From Cereibacter ovatus (GTDB lineage Bacteria; Pseudomonadota; Alphaproteobacteria; Rhodobacterales; Rhodobacteraceae): a stretch of 64,000 nucleotides of DNA. Below the pieces are notes generated by a model. It was not told the origin of the DNA, did no database searches, and saw nothing but the letters and a program-made list of their open reading frames with translations. Positions 50,400 through 58,036 of the stretch are shown piece by piece. Numbering within the stretch: the stretch's first letter is position 1; the number at the start of each line of letters is the position of its first letter. The stretch is from positions 108,611-172,610 of the forward strand of contig NZ_OAOQ01000007.1 of NCBI RefSeq assembly GCF_900207575.1, read 5' to 3'. The position numbers were made by a program, and so were the translations under genes.

Positions 50400-52462
50400 G
50401 CGCGGCTGCCGAACCGGCCCTCGCGCAGCCATGCCGCAAGGGCCAGACCCGCGGCCAGCATCAGCCACAGCCATGCCGGCAACAGCGCGGCGATCCGCAC
50501 ATCCTGCGCGACATGTGCCCCGCGGGGCGTAATGCCGATCCAGCCGCGCCCGGCCGCCACCCGCCCCTCGCGCACCGTGCGGATGTCGGGGGCGCCGTCT
50601 TCAAGCCGCAACAGACCGCCACGGGTGGGCGCGACCACGGGGGCCAGCTTGTCGGCGCTGGCGATGGTTTCCTCGAACTCTTTCGGGGCCGAGGGGCCGA
50701 CGGCGATCACTGCCCGCTGATCGCCCTGCCTCAGACGATAGACGCCCATTTCCGGCGCCTGCCATGTCGTGGCCCAGCGCCCCGGCGCGACCTCGGTCAG
50801 GGTCAGCGCGGTTTCGGCGCCGTCGGGGCCCACCACGCTGACCGCGCCCGGATCATCGCCGATGGTGCGCCGGGTGATGGCGATTTCGGCGCCTTCGGCC
50901 GTGGCGGTCAGCGCCTCTTCCTCAAGCTCGGGTTCCTTCATCATCCAGTGCGCCAGCCGCCGCAGCAGTTCCAGCTGCGGCCCGCCGCCTTCATGGCCGC
51001 GCCCCCACAGCCACATGTGATCCGAGGCCAGAACCGCGATCCGCCCCTTGTCCACCCGATCCAGCACCAAGAGCGGCCGGTCGCCCGCGCCCTGCATCAC
51101 CACCTGCCCCGACGGCGCGGTGATCTCGACCTGACGGAACCAGCGGCCCCAGCCGCCTTCCGGCGCCAGCGCGTCCAGCCCCTGCGTCACCGGATGCTTG
51201 CGCCCCAGATCGGTCAGCGCCGGGCGGAACCCGCCCTCGATCACCCGGCTTGTCGCCTGCACCGGCAGCACATCAGCCAGCGGAGAGCGCCACAGACTGT
51301 CAGCCGAGCCGAATTCCGGCCCCGCCGCCACCAGAACGGTGCCGCCGCCGCGCACATAATTGCGGACGTTTTCCAGATACGAGGTCGGCAGGATGCCCCG
51401 CAGTCGGTAGCGGTCAAAGATGATCAGGTCGAATTCCTCGATCTTCTCGACGAACAGTTCGCGGGTGGGAAAGGCGATCAACGACAGTTCCGACACCGGG
51501 ATACCATCCTGCTTTTCCGGCGGGCGCAGGATGGTGAAATGCACCAGATCAACCGAGGCATCCGACTTCAGCAGGTTGCGCCAGACCCGTTCGCCCGCGT
51601 GCGGCTCGCCCGAGACCAGCAGCACCCGCAGCCGATCACGCACGCCGTTGATCTGCACCACGGCGGCATTGTTGCGGTCCGTCAACTCGCCCGGCTGCGC
51701 GGCGAGTTGAAACTGAAGCACGTTCATCCCGCCATGCGGCAGGGTCACGGGCAGTTCCAGATCCTCGCCCACCGGAACGCGGAAAGTCTGCGCCTCGTCG
51801 CCATCAATGGAAATCGCCAGATCGGCCAAGCCCCCGACCGCGGCGGGCACCCGGCCCTGATCCTCGATCCGCAGGATCAGCGTCACCGGCTCGCCCAGAA
51901 TGGCGAAGGCGGGGGCATTCTTCACCACCAGCCGGCGGTCCCAGTCGGCATCGCGCCCGGTCAGCAGCACATGCAGCGGCGCCGGCATCTGCGGGGACAG
52001 GTCCAGATCATGCGCCTGCCCGTCGGTGATCAGGATCGCCCCGGCCACGCGCGCGCGGGGTTCCTCGGCCAGCGCCTCGGACAGGGCGGCCATCAGCCGG
52101 GTGCCTTCGTCGCCTTCGCCATCGCCCACCCGCGCGACGCGCAGTTCGGTGTTGGGCAGCGCCGCCACCTCGGCCTTCACCGCCGCCAGCGCCGCCGCCG
52201 TCTGCGCGGCACGGTCGCCGATGCGCTGGCTGGCGCTGTCATCCACCACCGCGATCACGATATCCGACAGCGGGGTGCGGTCCTCTTCCTGCAAGGCGGG
52301 ATTGGCCAGCGCGGCCAGCAGCACCGCCAGCGCAAGGCCGCGCAGCCACCAGCCGGCAAGGCCACGCCACAGCGCCAGCGCCACCATCAGCGCCGACAGG
52401 GCACAAAGCCCCCAGATCGCGGCCCAGGGCAGGATCGGATCGAACACCACGGTTCCGTTCAC
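50396..52462 (-). CDS. Membrane protein with VWA-like and glutamine amidotransferase-like domains
   Basis: 688 residues. Two N-terminal helices (about 14-55) are followed by a VWA-like domain with DIVIAVVDDSASQR (DxSxS) and ILITDGQAHD. The middle region, from about 230, has RLRVLLVSGEPHAGERVWRNLLKSD and YVRGGGTVLVAAGPEFGSADSLW, resembling the Rossmann/GATase-like fold of the family. A C-terminal helix anchors the far end. Fourth and last gene of the moxR operon, with its start overlapping the upstream stop. Probably assembles a membrane complex with the MoxR and DUF58 partners. Confidence 0.78.
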   Translation of the reverse strand: MNGTVVFDPILPWAAIWGLCALSALMVALALWRGLAGWWLRGLALAVLLAALANPALQEEDRTPLSDIVIAVVDDSASQRIGDRAAQTAAALAAVKAEVAALPNTELRVARVGDGEGDEGTRLMAALSEALAEEPRARVAGAILITDGQAHDLDLSPQMPAPLHVLLTGRDADWDRRLVVKNAPAFAILGEPVTLILRIEDQGRVPAAVGGLADLAISIDGDEAQTFRVPVGEDLELPVTLPHGGMNVLQFQLAAQPGELTDRNNAAVVQINGVRDRLRVLLVSGEPHAGERVWRNLLKSDASVDLVHFTILRPPEKQDGIPVSELSLIAFPTRELFVEKIEEFDLIIFDRYRLRGILPTSYLENVRNYVRGGGTVLVAAGPEFGSADSLWRSPLADVLPVQATSRVIEGGFRPALTDLGRKHPVTQGLDALAPEGGWGRWFRQVEITAPSGQVVMQGAGDRPLLVLDRVDKGRIAVLASDHMWLWGRGHEGGGPQLELLRRLAHWMMKEPELEEEALTATAEGAEIAITRRTIGDDPGAVSVVGPDGAETALTLTEVAPGRWATTWQAPEMGVYRLRQGDQRAVIAVGPSAPKEFEETIASADKLAPVVAPTRGGLLRLEDGAPDIRTVREGRVAAGRGWIGITPRGAHVAQDVRIAALLPAWLWLMLAAGLALAAWLREGRFGSRA

Positions 52463-55218
52463 TGTCCCAGCCTTTCCAGCAGCGCCGGCACATGGACCTG
52501 ATCGGATTTGTAGTTGCCGGTCAGGACATGCATCACAAGGTTGATGCCAAAGCGCCAGGCGATTTCGCGCTGACGCTCGCCGCTGTAGCCGCGGCCGACG
52601 GGAAGAAGCTCCATTCCGCGCTCATCCACGGCCCAGGCGGCGGCCCAGTCGTTGCCGCCGATCACCACCGGCGTCACCCCGTCGTTCAGGTTGCGAAACG
52701 GCATCCCCTCGGCTTGTTCGGCATCGGGGGGGGCTGCCTCGACCCAGATCCGCGCGCTGGTGTGACGGCCGGGGAAATCCTGCAACAGATAGAAGGTGCG
52801 GGTCAGGACATGATCGGGCGGGATCACCTCCAGCGGTGGAATGTCCAGCGGTGCCGCCAGCGCCTGAAGCCGGCGCCCCTCGGGGGTGGACCCCGCCCCC
52901 CCCGCGATGTCGGCATCGCGGGTGTCGAACAGGATCATGCCGCCGGTGCGCAGATAATCGTTCAGCCGGGCGTAGGCCTCGGCCGAGGGCAAGGGTTGGC
53001 TGGCGGTGACCGGCCAGTAAAGGAAGGGAAAGAAGGTCAGCTCGTCGGTTTCAAGGTTCAGCGCCATCGGCGCGCCCGGCTCGACCGAGGTGCGTTCGCG
53101 CAGGCGCAGGCCAAGGCCGCGCAGGCCGGCCTCGGCCACGCGGTTCACCTGCGGGTCGTCGGTCTCGACATAGGCCAGATGAACCGCCGAGGTCGCCTCG
53201 ATCGCAAAGCGGTCGGCGTCCTGTGCCCGCGCGTCCGGCGCCAGCGTCAACGCAGCCAGCACCACCAGCGCACCGCGCACCGCGCCGATCCGGTTGCCCA
53301 AGCGGCCGGAAACCCACAGCGCCGCCAGCACATCCAGAACCAGCAGTGCCAGCGCCCCGGCAAGGAAGGCGCCTTTCAGCGCCTGTTCTTCCTGCGTATC
53401 CAGCCCCTCGACCGCAATCCGCGCGGGCCACAATGCGGCGCTGAACCCGGTTTCGGCCGCCACCGCATTCAGCGCCACGCGCCGGTCCGCCCCGGCATAA
53501 AGCCCCGGCAGAAGGTTCGGGCCCGGCCGCCCCCCGGCCAGCAATTCGCCCTGAACCCCCGGCCGTTCGCCCGCGTCCGAGGGCACACCAAAGGCATCCA
53601 GAACCACCTCGGGCACCCAGACCTGCCCTTCCAGCTCCGCCGCCCCCGGCGCCGCCGGCCGGGTCGAGACCGCCAGCCGTTCCAGCATCTGCACAAACAG
53701 CCCCGACAGCGGCAGGCTGGACCATTCGGCATTGGCGGTGACATGGACCAGCACGACCTGCCCCTGCCCCACCGCCTTGCGCGTCACCAATGGCGTGCCA
53801 TCGGCCAGCGCGGCGATGGTGCGGCCGCCCAGTTCCGGGTCGGGCTGGGCCAGAACCTGCGCCGTGACCGACACCTCGGGCGGCACCCGCAGGCCGTGGA
53901 AGGGCGAGCCTTCGGCGAAGGGCGCAAGGGTCTTGGGTTCGCCCCAGCTCATGGCGCCGCCGACGGTGCGGCCGCCTTCGCGCAGGCGGACCGGCATCAG
54001 GGGATCTTCCGCCATCCGGCTGATGTCGGACGCGGCCAGTTGCGGCCCGGCAAAGCGCAAAAGCAACCCGCCGCCGTCCAGCCAATCCAGCAGGCCGTCC
54101 TGTTCGGTCTGGGTCAGCCGCGCCACATCGGCCAGCACGATGACATCCGGATTGGCCAGCAGCACATCCGACAGGGTGCCGTCGATCAGGTCGGCCACGG
54201 GTTCCAGCGCCTGCCGCAGGTAATGGGTGGGCGACAGCAGCTGCAACTGTTCGCGCCCGGCGCGGCCGGCAATCAGCGCCACCTTGCGCCGTTTCAGGCT
54301 GTCGTCGGCCAGAGTGACCGCCCCGGCGGAACGGACGCCGGCCAGTTCGAACCGGGCCACGCGGTTGCGCAATTCGGGCGGCAGCGACAGCGCGATGGTA
54401 GCCTCGGCCGCGCCGGAATCGAAGGCCAGCGGCACGCGGGCCAGTTCCCGCTCGATCCCGGCGGGGTCAAGACCGCGCGCCGACACCTCGACCGAGACCG
54501 CATCCGCCGCAGGCAACCGCAGCGCGGTCAGCTGCACCGCACCATCCTTGAACCCCGCCGGGCGCAGGGCCAGCACCGGGCGCGGGCTTTCGAACACCCT
54601 GACCCTGCCGCGCCCTTCCAGCGCCGACAGCAGCGCCGCGCGGCCGGGATGGTCCAGCCCATCCGACAGCCAGAAGCTGTCAAACCCGCCCCCAGGCAGC
54701 GCCGAGGCCCATGGCCCAAGGTCGAACGGCAGCCACGGATGCGGCGCAAGGGCAGCCAGCCGCCCCTCCCATGCGCCCGCAGCCTGAAAGGCGGGGATCT
54801 CGGGGCGGTCGGTCAGGCGCAGCACGGCCACGGGGCGGCCCTCGCGGCCCGCCTCGGCCAACAGCGCCCGGGCCCGGTCGATCCGGCGCGGCCAGTCGCG
54901 GGCGTCGGCCCAGGTGCCATCGATCAGGATCAGCAGCGGCCCGGTGCCCGGCTGGCGCTGTTGCGGGTTCAGCACCGGCCCGGCAAAGGCCACGATCGCC
55001 GCCGCCACCGCCAGCATCCGCAGGGCCAGCAGCCACCACGGGGTCTTGTCGGTCTCGGTCTGGTCATCCGCCAGCCCCAGCAGCAGCGCCACCCCGGGAA
55101 AGCGCCGACGGATCGGCGCCGGCGGCACCGCGCGCAGCAAAAGCCACAGCACCGGCAACAGGACCAGACCCAGCAGCAGCCAGGGTGCGGCAAAGCCGAT
55201 GGGGCCAAGGGTCCACAT
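52459..55218 (-). CDS. BatA-like / DUF4159 membrane protein
   Basis: 919 residues from the ATG at 55218, overlapping the DUF58 stop. The N-terminal BatA domain has two helices (FAAPWLLLGLVLLPVLWLLLRAVPP and WWLLALRMLAVAAAIVAFAGPVL). A VWA-like segment follows (LLILIDGTWADARDW). The middle is a long beta-rich region. A helix lies near residue 655. The C-terminal DUF4159 domain (about 690-915) has AVHLAYVETDDPQVNRVAEAGLRGL, FPFLYWPV, YLRTGGMILFDTRD and WRFGINLVMHVLTGNYKSDQVH. Function unknown; conserved partner of MoxR and DUF58 in alphaproteobacteria. Confidence 0.87.
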   Translation of the reverse strand: MWTLGPIGFAAPWLLLGLVLLPVLWLLLRAVPPAPIRRRFPGVALLLGLADDQTETDKTPWWLLALRMLAVAAAIVAFAGPVLNPQQRQPGTGPLLILIDGTWADARDWPRRIDRARALLAEAGREGRPVAVLRLTDRPEIPAFQAAGAWEGRLAALAPHPWLPFDLGPWASALPGGGFDSFWLSDGLDHPGRAALLSALEGRGRVRVFESPRPVLALRPAGFKDGAVQLTALRLPAADAVSVEVSARGLDPAGIERELARVPLAFDSGAAEATIALSLPPELRNRVARFELAGVRSAGAVTLADDSLKRRKVALIAGRAGREQLQLLSPTHYLRQALEPVADLIDGTLSDVLLANPDVIVLADVARLTQTEQDGLLDWLDGGGLLLRFAGPQLAASDISRMAEDPLMPVRLREGGRTVGGAMSWGEPKTLAPFAEGSPFHGLRVPPEVSVTAQVLAQPDPELGGRTIAALADGTPLVTRKAVGQGQVVLVHVTANAEWSSLPLSGLFVQMLERLAVSTRPAAPGAAELEGQVWVPEVVLDAFGVPSDAGERPGVQGELLAGGRPGPNLLPGLYAGADRRVALNAVAAETGFSAALWPARIAVEGLDTQEEQALKGAFLAGALALLVLDVLAALWVSGRLGNRIGAVRGALVVLAALTLAPDARAQDADRFAIEATSAVHLAYVETDDPQVNRVAEAGLRGLGLRLRERTSVEPGAPMALNLETDELTFFPFLYWPVTASQPLPSAEAYARLNDYLRTGGMILFDTRDADIAGGAGSTPEGRRLQALAAPLDIPPLEVIPPDHVLTRTFYLLQDFPGRHTSARIWVEAAPPDAEQAEGMPFRNLNDGVTPVVIGGNDWAAAWAVDERGMELLPVGRGYSGERQREIAWRFGINLVMHVLTGNYKSDQVHVPALLERLGQ

Positions 55219-56090
55219 CAGACGGTGCGCTCCAACGCGCGGTAAAGCCACAGCAAAGCGGGCTGCGCACCCTGCCCGGTGTGGTGGCAGTGCCAGTGCC
55301 ACCCCGAGGCGCGGGCCAGTGCGGCCAGCCGGTCCTTGCGCGCGGCCAGCCGGTCCAGATAGCGGGCGCGCAGATCGCCCGCGCGCAGGGTTTCATGGCG
55401 CAGACTGCCCCCCATCGATTCAAAGAGGGTGCGGCCGTCAAAGGGGAAATCCTCTTCCGACGGGTCGAGGATCTGAAGCAGCGCGCCGCGCATGTCACGC
55501 TCGGCGGCGCGGGCCATCGCGCGCTCGATCCCGTCCATGTCGCCCAGAAAGTCCGAGACGAACACCATCCGGCCATGCCCCACCAGACCCGCGGTGTCGG
55601 GCTGGCCATAGTCGGCCGCCCCGTCGCCCGCCAGCGCATCGGCCAGCCGCAGCGCCTGCCCCCGGCCCGACCGCGGCGGCACGCCTTCGCCCGCCAGCCC
55701 GACCCGTTCCCCCGCGCGCAGCAGCAGCACCGCCAGCGCCAGCGCCACCAGCCGCGCCCGATCCGCCTTCGGTTCGCGCAGGCGATCGCCGCTGAACGAC
55801 ATCGAACGCGAGACATCCACCCACAGCACCACCGTCTGCGCCGCCTGCCATTCGCGTTCGCGCACGAAATGCGCATCCGACCGGGCCGAGCGGCGCCAGT
55901 CGATCATCCGCGCGCTGTCGCCGCCATGGGCGGGGCGATACTGCCAGAACTCATCCCCCATGCCGGCCCGGCGTCGGCCGTGTTCGCCAAGGATCACGGT
56001 TGCCGCCAGATGTTCGGCCTGGGCCAGCAGGGGCGGCAGCGCCTGCCCCAGCGCCTCGGCGCGCGGACGAAGGGCAAGGACGTCGCTCAC
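55218..56090 (-). CDS. DUF58 domain protein
   Basis: 290 residues; both ends overlap neighbours (ATGA). The DUF58 signature GMGDEFWQYRPAHGGDSARMIDWRRSARSDAHFVREREWQ at about 43-82 leads into a VWA-like fold with VVLWVDVSRSMSF (DxSxS) and RMVFVSDFLGD. Soluble here, without the N-terminal helices of other DUF58 proteins. Usually a client or partner of MoxR ATPases. Confidence 0.9.
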   Translation of the reverse strand: MSDVLALRPRAEALGQALPPLLAQAEHLAATVILGEHGRRRAGMGDEFWQYRPAHGGDSARMIDWRRSARSDAHFVREREWQAAQTVVLWVDVSRSMSFSGDRLREPKADRARLVALALAVLLLRAGERVGLAGEGVPPRSGRGQALRLADALAGDGAADYGQPDTAGLVGHGRMVFVSDFLGDMDGIERAMARAAERDMRGALLQILDPSEEDFPFDGRTLFESMGGSLRHETLRAGDLRARYLDRLAARKDRLAALARASGWHWHCHHTGQGAQPALLWLYRALERTV

Positions 56091-57091
56091 GCGGCGGCCT
56101 CAAGGCCCATCTGCCGCGTCACCACGCGGTCGATCACCCCGGCCAGACTTTCGCCCCGCGCCCGCGCGGCAAAGTTCAGCGCCATCCGATGCGTCAGCAC
56201 CGGCCGCGCCAAGGCCGCCACATCCTCGACCGAGGGCGCCAGCCGCCCCGACAAAAGCGCCCGCGCCCGCACCGTCAGCATCAGGGCCTGCGCCGCCCGC
56301 GGCCCCGGCCCCCAGGACAGCACGTCGGCCAGCCCCACGCCTTCCGGCTCGCCGGGGCGGCAGGCGCGCACCAGATCCAGGATCGCCTCGACCACCGCAT
56401 CGCCCACCGGCATCCGCCGCAGCAGGGCCTGCGCCGCGATCAGATCCTCGGCCGAGAAGACCTGATGCACCTCGGCATCCTCGGCGCCGGTGGTGGCGAT
56501 CAGGATCTCGCGCTCGGTCGCGCGGTCGGGATAGTCCACGTCGACCTGCACAAGGAAACGGTCAAGCTGGGCTTCGGGCAGGGGATAGGTGCCTTCCTGT
56601 TCGATCGGGTTCTGGGTGGCCAGAACATGGAACGGCCGGCCCAGCGGGCGGTGGCGGCCGGCAATCGTCACCTCGCGTTCCTGCATCGCCTGCAACAGCG
56701 CCGACTGGGTGCGGGGGCTGGCGCGGTTGATCTCATCGGCCAGAAGAAGCTGGCAGAAGATCGGCCCTTCGATGAAGCGGAAGGCGCGGGCGCCATCGGC
56801 GCCCATGTCCAGCACCTCGGACCCCAGAATATCCGCCGGCATCAGATCGGGGGTGAACTGGATCCGGTTGCCCTTCAGCCCCATCACCGTCGACAGCGTA
56901 TCGACCAGCCGCGTCTTGCCCAGCCCCGGCAGGCCCACCAGCAGCGCGTGCCCACCGCAAAGCATGGCGGCCAGAACCAGTTCAACCACCCGTTCCTGCC
57001 CGATGAAGCGGCGCGAGATGCTGTCGCGCGCCTTGGCCAGCCTGACCTCAAGGGCTTCGATCTCGGCAACCAGTGCAGCGGCATCGGCCAT
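56087..57091 (-). CDS. MoxR-type AAA+ ATPase
   Basis: 334 residues from the ATG at 57091, with GGAAAG upstream. Walker A VGLPGLGKTRL (about residues 50-60), Walker B LLLADEINRASPRTQSALLQAMQE, sensor 1 VLATQNPIEQEGTYPLPEAQLDRF and sensor 2 region GPGPRAAQALM are intact. MoxR ATPases act as chaperones that insert metal or assemble VWA-containing complexes. First gene of the four-gene operon; divergent from the DUF1285 gene, 83 bp apart. Confidence 0.94.
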   Translation of the reverse strand: MADAAALVAEIEALEVRLAKARDSISRRFIGQERVVELVLAAMLCGGHALLVGLPGLGKTRLVDTLSTVMGLKGNRIQFTPDLMPADILGSEVLDMGADGARAFRFIEGPIFCQLLLADEINRASPRTQSALLQAMQEREVTIAGRHRPLGRPFHVLATQNPIEQEGTYPLPEAQLDRFLVQVDVDYPDRATEREILIATTGAEDAEVHQVFSAEDLIAAQALLRRMPVGDAVVEAILDLVRACRPGEPEGVGLADVLSWGPGPRAAQALMLTVRARALLSGRLAPSVEDVAALARPVLTHRMALNFAARARGESLAGVIDRVVTRQMGLEAAA

Positions 57092-57174
57092 GACAACTTT
57101 CCCCCGGTCGTTATATGGATCATCAGACCAAACTATGACGTGCCGCACAAATGGCAAAAAGCGGGAAGGCACAA

Positions 57175-57741
57175 ATGATCGTGAAACCTTCGGCCGAAGG
57201 CGTGATGGCCAGCGCCGCCGCGGCCGCGAAGAAAGGCCCGCCCCCGGTCCATCTGTGGAACCCGCCGTTCTGCGGCGATCTGGATATCCGCATCGCCCGC
57301 GACGGGACGTGGTTCTACCTTGGCACCCCCATCGGGCGGCCGGAAATGGTGCGGCTGTTCTCGTCGATCCTGAAACGGGAAGGCGGGCGGTATTACCTTG
57401 TCACCCCGGTCGAAAAGGTGGGGATCACCGTCGACGACGCCCCCTTCGTCGCGGTGGATTTCGAAACCGCGGGCACGGGGCGCGAACAGGCCGTCACCTT
57501 CACCACTCAGGTGGGCGATCGGGTGACCGCCGGCCCCGACCATCCGATCCGCGTGCCCCGCGCGCCGGATGGCGAGCCGCGGCCCTACATCATGGTCCGC
57601 GCGGGGCTTGAGGCCCTGATCGACCGCAAGTCGTTCTACCGGCTTGTCGATCTGTGCGGCCATCACGACGGCTGGTTCGGGCTGTGGTCGCAGGGCGCGT
57701 TCTTCCCCGTCATCGCCTCGGACCAGTTGCCAGAGGGGTAA
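57175..57741 (+). CDS. DUF1285 family protein
   Basis: 188 residues from the ATG at 57175, 5 nt after GGAAGG; an earlier ATG at 57151 lacks a ribosome site. DUF1285 blocks: [45 protein letters not shown] and [25 protein letters not shown]. Two-domain cytosolic fold in solved members, function not known. Transcribed divergently from moxR. Confidence 0.9.
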   Translation: MIVKPSAEGVMASAAAAAKKGPPPVHLWNPPFCGDLDIRIARDGTWFYLGTPIGRPEMVRLFSSILKREGGRYYLVTPVEKVGITVDDAPFVAVDFETAGTGREQAVTFTTQVGDRVTAGPDHPIRVPRAPDGEPRPYIMVRAGLEALIDRKSFYRLVDLCGHHDGWFGLWSQGAFFPVIASDQLPEG

Positions 57742-57811
57742 GGCCCCTTGCCGCGGCGGCCCGTCTCGTTATCATGCGCGGCCAGCCGCAACCCCGGTAA
57801 GGAGCCTGCCC

Positions 57812-57991
57812 ATGACCATCGACGCCCCGGAAACCGTTGTCGTCACGACATGGAAGGTAGCCTGCGACGGAGGCGAGGGCGCGCTTGGCCATCCGCGGGT
57901 CTGGCTGTCGATCCCGCACGAGACCGGCTCGGTCGAATGCGGCTACTGCGACCGCCGCTTCGTGCATGAAAGCTTCGCCACCGACAAGTGA
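57812..57991 (+). CDS. Small zinc-finger protein (zf-CHCC, NDUFS6-like)
   Basis: 59 residues; the start follows AAGGAG. Ligands C18, H27, C43 and C46 ([26 protein letters not shown]) give the C-x8-H-x15-C-x2-C pattern of the zf-CHCC domain found in the mitochondrial complex I subunit NDUFS6. In alphaproteobacteria such short proteins are the likely complex I accessory homologue. It is an isolated gene between the DUF1285 gene and polA. Confidence 0.88.
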   Translation: MTIDAPETVVVTTWKVACDGGEGALGHPRVWLSIPHETGSVECGYCDRRFVHESFATDK

Positions 57992-58036
57992 CGCCCATCC
58001 CCTCGGGATGAAGAAAAGACACCCGGGGAGGGGACG

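Noticed and set aside
52492..55245. 917-residue plus-strand open frame
   Set aside because: Exactly opposite the DUF4159 gene, Gln/Arg/His-rich, no recognisable motif or ribosome site.
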